Part shown: positions 1 to 5,892 of the stretch, one piece after another | Layout of the letters: each line of letters begins with the position of its first letter | How positions within the stretch are numbered: position 1 is the stretch's first letter | DNA from: JAVDCA01 sp036491235 | GTDB lineage: Bacteria > Pseudomonadota > Alphaproteobacteria > Rhizobiales > Xanthobacteraceae | Assembly (NCBI GenBank): GCA_036491235.1 | Contig: DASXCK010000314.1 | Coordinates: 1 to 14,796, forward strand | Direction of reading: 5' to 3' | DNA: 14,796 nucleotides | Notes under the pieces: model-generated | What the model saw: only the letters and a program-made list of their open reading frames with translations | The model's database searches: none | What the model was told of the DNA's origin: nothing | Position numbers and translations under genes: made by a program

Positions 1-28
1 CGGTGGTATCGGCCCGCTTCCGGCGTCA

Positions 29-54
29 GGAACAGGCTCGCGCCGACCGGCGTT
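29..54 (+). promoter_or_regulatory. Possible EcfG general stress response promoter upstream of the phasin region
   Basis: GGAAC at 29-33 is followed after 17 bases by CGTT at 51-54. This matches exactly the GGAAC-N16/17-CGTT consensus known for EcfG sigma factors of alphaproteobacteria. Transcription would begin near base 60, giving the phasin (start 332) a leader of about 270 bases, which is long. It could instead serve an unrecognised short RNA, or be chance. It is less certain than the three other matches because no start codon lies close behind it. Confidence 0.4.
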
Positions 55-166
55 TGTCGATGGACGGACGTGCGCTCGCATGACCGTCCCGGCGGGGTGC
101 AGATCGTGGAGTTCCGGCGGCCTGCGTCGAGACGCAGCGCCGGCAGGTGGGATATGGGCTTTTTTG

Positions 167-198
167 TGCGTTGCAAAATTTTCTGTTGCGTTGCACCA
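167..198 (+). promoter_or_regulatory. Tandem PhaR-like operator boxes
   Basis: Two copies of TGCGTTGCA occur at 167-175 and 187-195, exactly 20 bases (two helical turns) apart. The second extends to TGCGTTGCACCA (187-198), a full match to the PhaR site TGCRNYGCASMA that I recall for Bradyrhizobium. The first, TGCGTTGCAAAA, differs at one position. PhaR is known to repress phasin genes and to leave DNA when it binds nascent polyhydroxybutyrate. The second box overlaps the putative -35 (186-191), as expected for repression. Binding itself is inferred. Confidence 0.6.
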
Positions 199-213
199 AA
201 AAAGCCGTTATAT
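186..213 (+). promoter_or_regulatory. Putative sigma70 promoter of the phasin gene
   Basis: TTGCGT at 186-191 (-35, four of six matches to TTGACA) and TTATAT at 208-213 (-10) are separated by 16 bases. This is the most AT-rich segment of the area and is overlapped by the PhaR-like box at 187-198. Transcription would begin near 220, leaving a leader of about 110 bases before the ATG at 332. The hexamers are approximate, so the exact assignment is tentative. Confidence 0.4.
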
Positions 214-331
214 GGACATCTTGGAAAGAGAGGGCCGCATGCACGCCCCACGCCTGCGACCAAACCAGAACCGCAAACAGCGCCGGACCGGGACGAGGGT
301 GGAAAGTCCCGCGCCAACAGGAAGCATTCCC

Positions 332-790
332 ATGTCAGAGGCCAGCACCAACACGCGATCGAAGTCGCAGACCCCCCCGTTCTCCGCATTCGCGGGAGTC
401 GAGGCTCCGGCAGCCTTCCGCGACATCGCGGAGAAGAGCCTGTCGCACGCGAAGGACAGCTACGAGCGGATGCGGTCCGCGGCCGAGGAGGCGACTGGCG
501 TGCTCGAGAGCACCTACGCGACGGCGAGCAAGGGCGCGGCCGACTACGGCCTCAAGATGCTCGAGCTCGCGCGCGAGAACACCAATGCGACGTTCGATTT
601 TGCGACCGAGCTGCTCGGCGCCAAGACCTTTTCGGAGGTGGTCGAGCTCTCCAGCGCACATGCGCGCAAGCAGTTCGAGGCGCTCACCGAGCAGAGCAAG
701 GAGCTCGCCGCGCTCGCCCAGAAGGTTGCGACCGAGACGGCCGAGCCGATCAAGGAAGGCATGACCAAGGCGGCCAAGAAGGCCGCCTGA
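332..790 (+). CDS. Phasin family protein (PHB granule-associated)
   Basis: This 152-residue protein fits the Phasin_2 family, whose members coat polyhydroxybutyrate granules in the cytoplasm and control granule size and number. It is alanine- and glutamate-rich and almost wholly amphipathic helix from about residue 20 onward. Recognisable segments are ATASKGAADYGLK and AHARKQFEALTEQSKELAAL, and the tail is lysine/alanine-rich (KAAKKAA), all as in rhizobial phasins. The ATG at 332 is preferred: AGGAAG at 318-323 lies eight bases upstream, and the first residues resemble homologous N-termini. The frame is open further up (ATG at 239 with GAGAGGG before it), but that extension looks non-coding. 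PhaR-like boxes and a promoter lie upstream and strong hairpins follow, so it is probably a single-gene transcript. The phasin call is firm; partnership with PHB rather than another polymer is family knowledge. Confidence 0.9.
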   Translation: MSEASTNTRSKSQTPPFSAFAGVEAPAAFRDIAEKSLSHAKDSYERMRSAAEEATGVLESTYATASKGAADYGLKMLELARENTNATFDFATELLGAKTFSEVVELSSAHARKQFEALTEQSKELAALAQKVATETAEPIKEGMTKAAKKAA

Positions 791-802
791 GCGCCGTGAC
801 CT

Positions 803-820
803 GACGCCGCGGTCGGCGTC
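803..820 (+). terminator. Hairpin downstream of the phasin gene
   Basis: GACGCCG (803-809) and CGGCGTC (814-820) form a perfect seven-base stem with a four-base loop CGGT, followed by only two T. It starts 12 bases after the phasin stop codon. It is probably part of a double terminator with the stronger hairpin at 842-870. Confidence 0.5.
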
Positions 821-841
821 TTGATCAGCATCTCGATCAGT

Positions 842-870
842 CTGATGGCCGGGCACGTCCCGGCCATCAG
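842..870 (+). terminator. Strong 12-bp hairpin terminator of the phasin gene
   Basis: CTGATGGCCGGG (842-853) and CCCGGCCATCAG (859-870) form a perfect twelve-base stem around the loop CACGT. The following CGTTTCGG gives only a weak T-run, so it is an imperfect intrinsic terminator, but it is the most stable structure between the phasin and the tRNA. Its nine-base core ATGGCCGGG / CCCGGCCAT is identical to one hairpin of the dispersed repeat at 5779-5865. Confidence 0.65.
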
Positions 871-971
871 CGTTTCGGCGTCCGCGTGTCGCGCAGCGGC
901 ACGCGGCAGAGCGCGCGCCCTTGCCAAACCTGACCCGCCCCCCTAGTTTTCGGCCGCTCGCGAGGGCCCGT

Positions 972-1048
972 GCAGCTGTAGCTCAGTTGGTTAGAGCGCC
1001 TGACTGTGGATCAGGAGGTCGGTGGTTCGAGTCCACCCAGCTGTACCA
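972..1048 (+). tRNA. tRNA-His (anticodon GTG)
   Basis: A complete 77-base cloverleaf including an encoded CCA. Acceptor 972-978 pairs with 1038-1044 (the first pair is a G-U wobble). The D-stem is GCTC/GAGC (981-984/994-997) and the anticodon stem CCTGA/TCAGG (999-1003/1011-1015), with loop CTGTGGA and anticodon GTG at 1006-1008. The T-stem GGTGG/CCACC is 1021-1025/1033-1037 with loop TTCGAGT. The discriminator base is A (1045), and the base before position 1 is T (971), so the usual G-1:C73 histidine identity pair is not encoded. That absence is known for a large alphaproteobacterial clade with a matching HisRS. Only a weak CCCG-rich hairpin followed by TGTTT (about 1055-1069) is seen as a possible terminator. 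Confidence 0.96.
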
Positions 1049-1081
1049 AGCACCATCCCGGACGGGCTGTTTCCAGGGAAG

Positions 1082-1397
1082 TCATTTCTTGACCGGCACA
1101 ACCGCATTAGGTGTGCCGCCCTCCGCTCGCGCCGCGACCGGCTGCAGCTGGATCGGCGAGACGTTCCAGCACTGACCCGCGTCGGTGACGAGCGCTACGA
1201 TAAGAACACTGTCACGCGTGCGCACGCCGATTACCGTTGCGCCGTCCTGCGACTGGAACGACACCCGATCGCCCGATGCGGAAATCGAGCATGCGCTTGT
1301 GCGAGCGCATCTGGTGCAGAAAGCGCAAACGCTCGACGACACGATGGTTGAGGTCGACGAGCTCCGCCTCGGTCAGTTGGTCGATGTCGATGCGCAT
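1082..1397 (-). pseudogene. Conserved hypothetical gene, frameshifted by one extra base
   Basis: Reading leftward from the ATG at 1395-1397 gives MRIDIDQLTEAELVDLNHR and on to MLDFRIG. That frame then degenerates, while a neighbouring frame continues with GDRVSFQSQDG and WNVSP and ends at the TGA at 1082-1084. Removing one base from the CCC at 1272-1274 (GGG on the coding strand) joins the two halves into a 104-residue protein. The sum fits: 316 bases is 105 codons plus one. Small proteins with this pattern, a helical start, then GDRV and a WNVSP motif near the end, are common hypotheticals in Bradyrhizobium-like genomes as I remember them; the function is unknown. No clear ribosome binding site precedes the ATG. 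Either the gene is newly dead or the base is a sequencing error. It is convergent to the tRNA and divergent from the debranching-type gene. Confidence 0.75.
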
Positions 1398-1485
1398 GGT
1401 CGATCGGCCGGCACGATCCGCGTTACGCCGGAAAATGATAGCCGGATCAGGCACCCGGCCGAAAGCGGCCCGGTGCGCAGTGCCT

Positions 1486-1511
1486 GGAACCATAGCCGCC
1501 GGCGCCGCGTT
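1486..1511 (+). promoter_or_regulatory. EcfG-type promoter of the debranching-type gene
   Basis: GGAAC at 1486-1490 and CGTT at 1508-1511 are separated by 17 bases, an exact match to the EcfG consensus of alphaproteobacteria. The expected transcription start, about 1518, lies some 75 bases before the ATG at 1592. The site is in the 194-base spacer between the broken minus-strand gene and this gene, where a plus-strand promoter is needed. No clear sigma70 promoter was seen in the spacer. Confidence 0.7.
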
Positions 1512-1591
1512 GTCTAAAATCAGGCGGCGCGCGAAAACGGGCGCGCGGCCGAGCACGCGCCCATCCATTTCTATCCCCTTTGAGGCCGCCC

Positions 1592-3775
1592 ATGCAGCAG
1601 CCGGCTCATCCGAGCGTCGCGACGATTCCGGAGGAACAGTTCGCGGTGGCCGGCACTGCCTCGACGACGCGGCCGCGCCGCACGCTCAAGCATGGCGACT
1701 CCTTCATCCTGGTCGACAGCCACGGCGACATCGGCGTCGTCCCCGACGGCACCGACGGCCTCTTCCACAACGACACGCGGTTTCTCTCGCTGCTCGCGCT
1801 CACGCTCGAGGGAGCGCAGCCGCTGCTGCTCGGCTCCAATCTCAACGACGACAACTCGATGCTCACCGTCGACCTCACCAATCCGGACATGTCGCGCGGC
1901 GGGCATCGGGTGCTGCCCAAGGACACGGTGCACATCGTGCGCAGCATCTTTCTCTGGCAGAACACGGCTTACCAGCGCCTTGCCATCGGCAATTACGGCG
2001 ACCAGTCGGTCGACCTGCATCTCGCGGTGACGTTCGACGCCGACTTCGCCGACCTCTTCGAGGTACGCGGTACGCCGCGGCAGCGGCGCGGGACGATGAC
2101 GCGCAGCGTCATCGAGCCGGCGCGGGTGCTGCTCAGTTATCGTGGGCTCGACGACAAGATGCGCCGCACCGCGCTCGCCTTCGACCCCGATCCGACCGTG
2201 TTGCAGGCGAAATCGGCGGTGTATCGCTTCACGCTCGCGCCCGGCAAGGTGCATCGGATCTATCTGTTCGCGAGCTGCGACGGCGAGATGATGCCGAAGC
2301 CGGGGCCGTTCCTGCGCGGCCTGCGCGCGGCGCGGCGCGACCTGCGCAACGCCACCCGCAACGCGACCACGGTCGAGACCGGCAACGACATCTTCAACGA
2401 GGTGCTGTGCCGGTCGATGTCCGATCTGTGCATGCTGATCACCGATACGCCGCAGGGACCTTATCCCTACGCGGGCATTCCCTGGTACTCGACCACGTTC
2501 GGCCGCGACGGCCTCATCACGGCGATGCAGATGCTGGCGTTCCGCCCGCAGTTCGCGCGCGGCGTGCTGCGGCGTCTCGCGGCGTTCCAGGCCAAGGAGG
2601 ATGATCCACTCGCCGACGCGCAGCCCGGCAAGATCGTGCACGAGATGCGCAGCGGCGAGATGGCGGCGCTGCGCGAAGTCCCGTTCGGGCTGTATTACGG
2701 CAGCGTCGACGCGACGCCGCTGTTCGTGATGCTGGCCGGCCTCTATGCGGAGCGCACCGGCGACCACGCGACCATCGCGGAGCTGTGGCCCGCGATCGAG
2801 GCGGCGCTCGCCTGGATCAATGGCCCCGCCGATCGCGACGGCGACGGCTTCGTCGAATACTACCGGGCGACCGAAACGGGCCTCGCCAACCAGGGCTGGA
2901 AGGATTCGTTCGACGCGATCTTCCATGCCGACGGCCGCCTCGCCGAGGGGCCGATCGCGCTCGCCGAAGTGCAGGGCTATGTGTACGCCGCCAAGCATCT
3001 CGCGGCGCGTTGTGCGCGGCGCATGGGACGCGACGAACAGGCGAGCAAGCTCGAGGCGGAGGCGAGGCGGCTCGCCGACGCGTTCGAGGCCGCGTTCTGG
3101 TGCCCGGATCTCGGCACCTATGCGCTTGCGCTCGACGGCGACAAGAAGCCCTGCCGTGTGCGCAGCTCGAATGCCGGGCAGGTCCTGTTCACCGGCATCT
3201 GCGCGCCGGAGCGCGCCGCCGAGATCGCCCACGACCTCATGCGCCCGCATTTCTTCTCGGGCTGGGGCATCCGCACGATCGCGCAAGGCGAGGCGCGCTA
3301 CAATCCGATGTCGTATCACAACGGTTCGATCTGGCCGCACGACAATGCGCTGATCGCGCTCGGGCTCGCCCGCTACGGGCTGAAGCGTTCGGTCGAACAG
3401 TTGTTTCAGGGATTGTTCGACGCCGCGAGCTACATGGATCTGCGCCGGCTGCCCGAGCTCTATTGCGGCTTTGCGCGCCGGCGTGGCCGCGGCCCGACGC
3501 TTTATCCGGTCGCCTGTGCGCCGCAGGCCTGGGCCAGTGCAACGCCGTTTTCGCTGATCGAGGCATCGCTCGGGCTCGAGTTCGATCCGGAGGCGCGCGA
3601 GATTCGCCTGCGCAATCCGCGCCTGCCGCGGTTCCTCGGCGACCTCGTACTGCGCAACCTCCAGCTCGGCAACGCGAGCGTCGATCTCGTCGTCCGCCGT
3701 CATGACGACGAGGTTTCGATGGAGCTGTTGCAGACCAGCGGAAAGATTCAGGTCACGGCCGTGTTCTCGCGATGA
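1592..3775 (+). CDS. Amylo-alpha-1,6-glucosidase (glycogen debranching-type enzyme)
   Basis: This 727-residue cytosolic enzyme of the bacterial amylo-alpha-1,6-glucosidase group is expected to cleave alpha-1,6-linked glucose from alpha-glucans. The N-terminal half (about residues 20-250, GDE_N_bis-like) is a beta-rich domain. The C-terminal half (about 280-720) is an (alpha/alpha)6 barrel of the six-hairpin type. Marks of the active-site cleft are WYSTTFGRDG (298-307), NQGWKDS (433-439) with candidate acid D438, E459 in IALAEVQGY, and SYHNGSIWPHDNA (from 574), which is typical of these barrels. The ATG at 1592 is preferred over the in-frame TTG at 1580 because GAGG (1582-1585) lies six bases ahead of it. 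An EcfG-type promoter precedes it. The exact substrate (glycogen, trehalose-related glucan or another oligosaccharide) cannot be told from sequence. Confidence 0.9.
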   Translation: MQQPAHPSVATIPEEQFAVAGTASTTRPRRTLKHGDSFILVDSHGDIGVVPDGTDGLFHNDTRFLSLLALTLEGAQPLLLGSNLNDDNSMLTVDLTNPDMSRGGHRVLPKDTVHIVRSIFLWQNTAYQRLAIGNYGDQSVDLHLAVTFDADFADLFEVRGTPRQRRGTMTRSVIEPARVLLSYRGLDDKMRRTALAFDPDPTVLQAKSAVYRFTLAPGKVHRIYLFASCDGEMMPKPGPFLRGLRAARRDLRNATRNATTVETGNDIFNEVLCRSMSDLCMLITDTPQGPYPYAGIPWYSTTFGRDGLITAMQMLAFRPQFARGVLRRLAAFQAKEDDPLADAQPGKIVHEMRSGEMAALREVPFGLYYGSVDATPLFVMLAGLYAERTGDHATIAELWPAIEAALAWINGPADRDGDGFVEYYRATETGLANQGWKDSFDAIFHADGRLAEGPIALAEVQGYVYAAKHLAARCARRMGRDEQASKLEAEARRLADAFEAAFWCPDLGTYALALDGDKKPCRVRSSNAGQVLFTGICAPERAAEIAHDLMRPHFFSGWGIRTIAQGEARYNPMSYHNGSIWPHDNALIALGLARYGLKRSVEQLFQGLFDAASYMDLRRLPELYCGFARRRGRGPTLYPVACAPQAWASATPFSLIEASLGLEFDPEAREIRLRNPRLPRFLGDLVLRNLQLGNASVDLVVRRHDDEVSMELLQTSGKIQVTAVFSR

Positions 3776-3800
3776 TGCGGCCGCCGGACGGGGGCGCGGC

Positions 3801-3826
3801 GGAACCAGGAACGGTTCCTTCGCGTT
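3801..3826 (+). promoter_or_regulatory. EcfG-type promoter of the PRC-barrel gene
   Basis: GGAAC at 3801-3805 and CGTT at 3823-3826 are separated by 17 bases, an exact EcfG match. Transcription would start near 3833, inside the upstream ATG at 3830, which supports the ATG at 3866 as the true start with a leader of about 33 bases. The -35 element is embedded in nested inverted repeats (GGAACC 3801-3806 with GGTTCC 3813-3818, or AGGAAC with GTTCCT). These may also serve as a weak terminator for the gene before. Confidence 0.72.
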
Positions 3827-3865
3827 GATATGATCATCGTCGTGGAACCGAGTTTGCGAGGCGGC

Positions 3866-4438
3866 ATGCGTAAGCATTCGCGAGGTGTCGTTGCGGCCGT
3901 GGCGGGTGCCGCATTCATTGCCGCGATGGCTTTTTCGATGGGCTCGCCGGTGGCTTCTCCGGCATGGGCACGGATCCATCATCGCTGGCACGGGCCGCAG
4001 GTGCCGGGATCCGGGACGCACGCGGGCGACGAGGCGAACTCGCTGCAGGCGGAGGCCGGCGGCACCGGCAAGACCGGCCTGCCGTCCTCGCTCGGCGCCA
4101 AGGACTTCGTGCCGATCCTCGGCAAGAACGTCCACAGCAGCACCGGGGAGGATATGGGGCGCCTGGTCGACGTGATCGTCGACACCGAAGGACGCCCGCG
4201 CGCCGCCATCATCGATTTCGGGGGATTCCTTGGCGTCGGAAGCCGCAAGATCGCGGTCGACTGGAGCGTGCTCAAGTTCGTGCCAGGTGACCCGAAAGGC
4301 AACCTGATCACCGTCGCGCTCACACGCGACCAGGTGAAGGGGGCGCCGGAGTTCAAGGAGGGGAGCCCATTGGTTGCGCTCGGAGCGACGGCAAGTCCGC
4401 CGCCCGCGTCGCCGCCGCCGCAAGCACGGGAGAAGTAA
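3866..4438 (+). CDS. Secreted PRC-barrel domain protein
   Basis: A 190-residue protein with a Sec signal peptide: basic MRKHSRG, a hydrophobic stretch at about residues 8-27, and a likely cleavage after A35 (SPAWA/RIHH). It should lie in the periplasm or be exported. A PRC-barrel-like domain spans about 79-140 (KDFVPILGKNVHSSTGEDMG, RAAIIDFGGFLG, KIAVDWSVLKF). The tail is proline-rich (PPPASPPPQ). PRC-barrel proteins of this exported type are frequent in rhizobia and often stress-induced; their biochemical role is unclear. The ATG at 3866 is chosen because GAGG (3858-3861) precedes it, the signal peptide begins there, and the EcfG-type promoter would start transcription at about 3833, after the upstream ATG at 3830. 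Its TAA stop lies two bases before the proposed start of the next gene, suggesting an operon. Confidence 0.85.
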   Translation: MRKHSRGVVAAVAGAAFIAAMAFSMGSPVASPAWARIHHRWHGPQVPGSGTHAGDEANSLQAEAGGTGKTGLPSSLGAKDFVPILGKNVHSSTGEDMGRLVDVIVDTEGRPRAAIIDFGGFLGVGSRKIAVDWSVLKFVPGDPKGNLITVALTRDQVKGAPEFKEGSPLVALGATASPPPASPPPQAREK

Positions 4439-4440
4439 TC

Positions 4441-5769
4441 CTGTCAGTCGCGCCGCTTCCCGCGTCGGACGCTGCCGGGCCCGACCACGCGGGCGCAAAG
4501 AGCGTCGCGCTCCCCGCCGTCATCGCCGGCGCGCCCCCGCATCCCTCGCGCACGAGCGAGCGCGGCCTCGACTGGTTCGTCTTCTTCGTCGCCAACGTGC
4601 AGACCGGGTTCGGCCCGTTCATTTCGGTCTATCTGACGTCGGCGGCCTGGACGCAGGTCGATATCGGCATCGTCCTCTCGATCGGCAGCCTCGTCGCGCT
4701 GCTCGGCCAGATGCCGGGCGGTGCGATCGTCGACGCGGTGCCGTCGGAACGCCTCGTCGCCGCGATCGCGGTCGCGATCGTCGGCGGCAGCGCGCTGATC
4801 TTCGCCATCTGGCCCTTCTATGTGGCGGTGCTGGGCGCGTCGGTGCTGCATGCCGCCGCAAGCTGCGTGCTCGGGCCGGCGATGGCGGCGATCACGCTCG
4901 GGCTCGTCGGCCATGGCGGCATGAGCGAACGGCTCGGGCGCAACGCGCGCTTCGCCGCGATCGGCAACGGCATCGCGGCCACCGCCATGGGCATCGTCGG
5001 CCACTGGTCGAACCAGGCGGTGTTCGTCGTCACTGCGGTGCTGCTGGTGCCGGCGCTGGTCGCGCTCGCCTTCATCCGCACGACTGAGATCGATCCCGAG
5101 CGCGCCCACGGCGGCCAGCCCGAGCAGCCGCCGGAACGGCCGCTGTCGAGCCTGTGGCAGCCGGAGCGAATCCGGCCGCTGCTGATCTTCTCGGGAAGCT
5201 TCATGCTCTTTCAGCTCGCCAACTCGGCGATGCTGCCGCTGATGGGCAGCGTCCTGACCATGCGCTCGAGCCACTGGGCCTCGGTGCTGATCGCCGCCTG
5301 CATCGTGGTGCCGCAGCTTCTCGTCGCGCTGATCTCGCCCTGGATCGGGCGGCGCGCGCAGCTTGTCGGACGCCGCCACCTGCTGCTTCTCGGCTTCGCG
5401 GTGCTCCCGATCCGCGGCGTGCTGTTCGCCGTGATCCACAATCCCGAGGTGCTGGTCATCGCGCAGCTGCTCGACGGCATCTCGGGCGCGGTCTTCGGCG
5501 TGCTGGTGCCTCTCGTCGTCGCCGACGTCACGCGCCGCACCGGCCACTTCAACCTCGCGCTCGGCGTCGCCGGCACCGCGATCGGCCTCGGCGCCACACT
5601 GTCGACCACGCTTGCCGGGTATGTGAGCGATCACTTCGGCAGCAAGACCGCCTTCCTGGTGCTCGCCGTCATCGCGGCGGCCGGCCTTGCCTGCATCTGG
5701 GCGCTGATGCCGGAGACGCGGCCAGAGGAGCCCGACGAAGAACCGCCGCGGCCGGTTTCGGCGTCATAA
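4441..5769 (+). CDS. MFS transporter (putative CTG start)
   Basis: A major facilitator transporter of about 442 residues with some twelve membrane helices. Helix 1 (LDWFVFFVANVQTGFGPFIS, from about residue 43), GGAIVDAVPSERL after helix 2, and the C-half segment DGISGAVFGVLVPLVVAD fit a family of uncharacterised proteobacterial MFS proteins. The start is unusual. The first ATG/GTG/TTG in frame is a GTG at 4597, which falls in the middle of helix 1. Upstream the frame is open from about 4291 with no canonical start. A CTG at 4441 lies seven bases after GGAGA (4429-4433), in the GGGAGAAG at 4428-4435, and is the best candidate. The substrate cannot be predicted. It is probably co-transcribed with the PRC-barrel gene. 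If the start is really 4597, the product would be 390 residues with a damaged first helix. Confidence 0.85.
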   Translation: MSVAPLPASDAAGPDHAGAKSVALPAVIAGAPPHPSRTSERGLDWFVFFVANVQTGFGPFISVYLTSAAWTQVDIGIVLSIGSLVALLGQMPGGAIVDAVPSERLVAAIAVAIVGGSALIFAIWPFYVAVLGASVLHAAASCVLGPAMAAITLGLVGHGGMSERLGRNARFAAIGNGIAATAMGIVGHWSNQAVFVVTAVLLVPALVALAFIRTTEIDPERAHGGQPEQPPERPLSSLWQPERIRPLLIFSGSFMLFQLANSAMLPLMGSVLTMRSSHWASVLIAACIVVPQLLVALISPWIGRRAQLVGRRHLLLLGFAVLPIRGVLFAVIHNPEVLVIAQLLDGISGAVFGVLVPLVVADVTRRTGHFNLALGVAGTAIGLGATLSTTLAGYVSDHFGSKTAFLVLAVIAAAGLACIWALMPETRPEEPDEEPPRPVSAS

Positions 5770-5778
5770 CATAAGCAC

Positions 5779-5865
5779 CGTCATGCCCGCGCTTGTCGCG
5801 GGCATCCACGTCTTTTTTGCCCGCGGCTAAAGACGTGGATGGCCGGGACAAGCCCGGCCATGACG
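5779..5865. repeat. Dispersed palindromic repeat element (MAGLVPAIHVF type)
   Basis: Two 37-base arms (5779-5815 and 5829-5865) are inverted copies separated by 13 bases. Each arm also folds alone: 5783-5805 and 5839-5861 are perfect nine-base hairpins with five-base loops. The arms differ at only four positions, and these pair up within each arm, so each small hairpin stays perfect. The minus strand reads VMAGLVPAIHVF, a string often mis-annotated as protein in Bradyrhizobium-like genomes, which marks the family as a high-copy non-coding element. It sits between two convergent genes, starting ten bases after the MFS stop, and may act as a two-way terminator. No transposase is present. Confidence 0.9.
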
Positions 5866-5892
5866 CAAAATGTGTTGGAAAGTGAGTAAGCC

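Larger units (their letters stand above)
1..331. other. Gene-free left edge and phasin upstream regulatory region
   Basis: I find no convincing coding sequence here. Short open frames on both strands look random, and the phasin frame stays open upstream only by chance. The stretch holds an EcfG-type promoter match (29-54), two tandem PhaR-like boxes (167-178 and 187-198), a sigma70-like -10 hexamer TTATAT (208-213), and a leader of roughly 110 bases before the phasin start. A six-base inverted repeat lies in that leader: CGGGAC at 289-294 and GTCCCG at 306-311, just ahead of the ribosome binding site. Its role, if any, is unknown. Whether the first 30 or so bases are the tail of a gene outside the window cannot be told. 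Confidence 0.6.

Noticed and set aside
289..311. GGTGGAAAGTCCCG resembling the GGAAAGTCC segment of RNase P RNA
   Set aside because: Only this short string matches; the remaining conserved parts of RNase P RNA are absent, and the stretch lies in the phasin leader.
212..331. N-terminal extension of the phasin from ATG 212 or 239
   Set aside because: ATG 212 overlaps the putative -10 element, and the added residues do not look like a phasin. The start at 332 has its own binding site and the expected length.
921..1175. Open frame reading through the tRNA (AVAQLVRAPDCGSGGRWFES)
   Set aside because: It is a translation of the tRNA gene itself, a common artefact.
1571..4498. A 975-codon open frame on the minus strand
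   Set aside because: It runs opposite the debranching-type and PRC-barrel genes, is very rich in Arg, Ala, Glu and His as antisense frames of GC-rich genes are, and shows no domain. It is a shadow frame.
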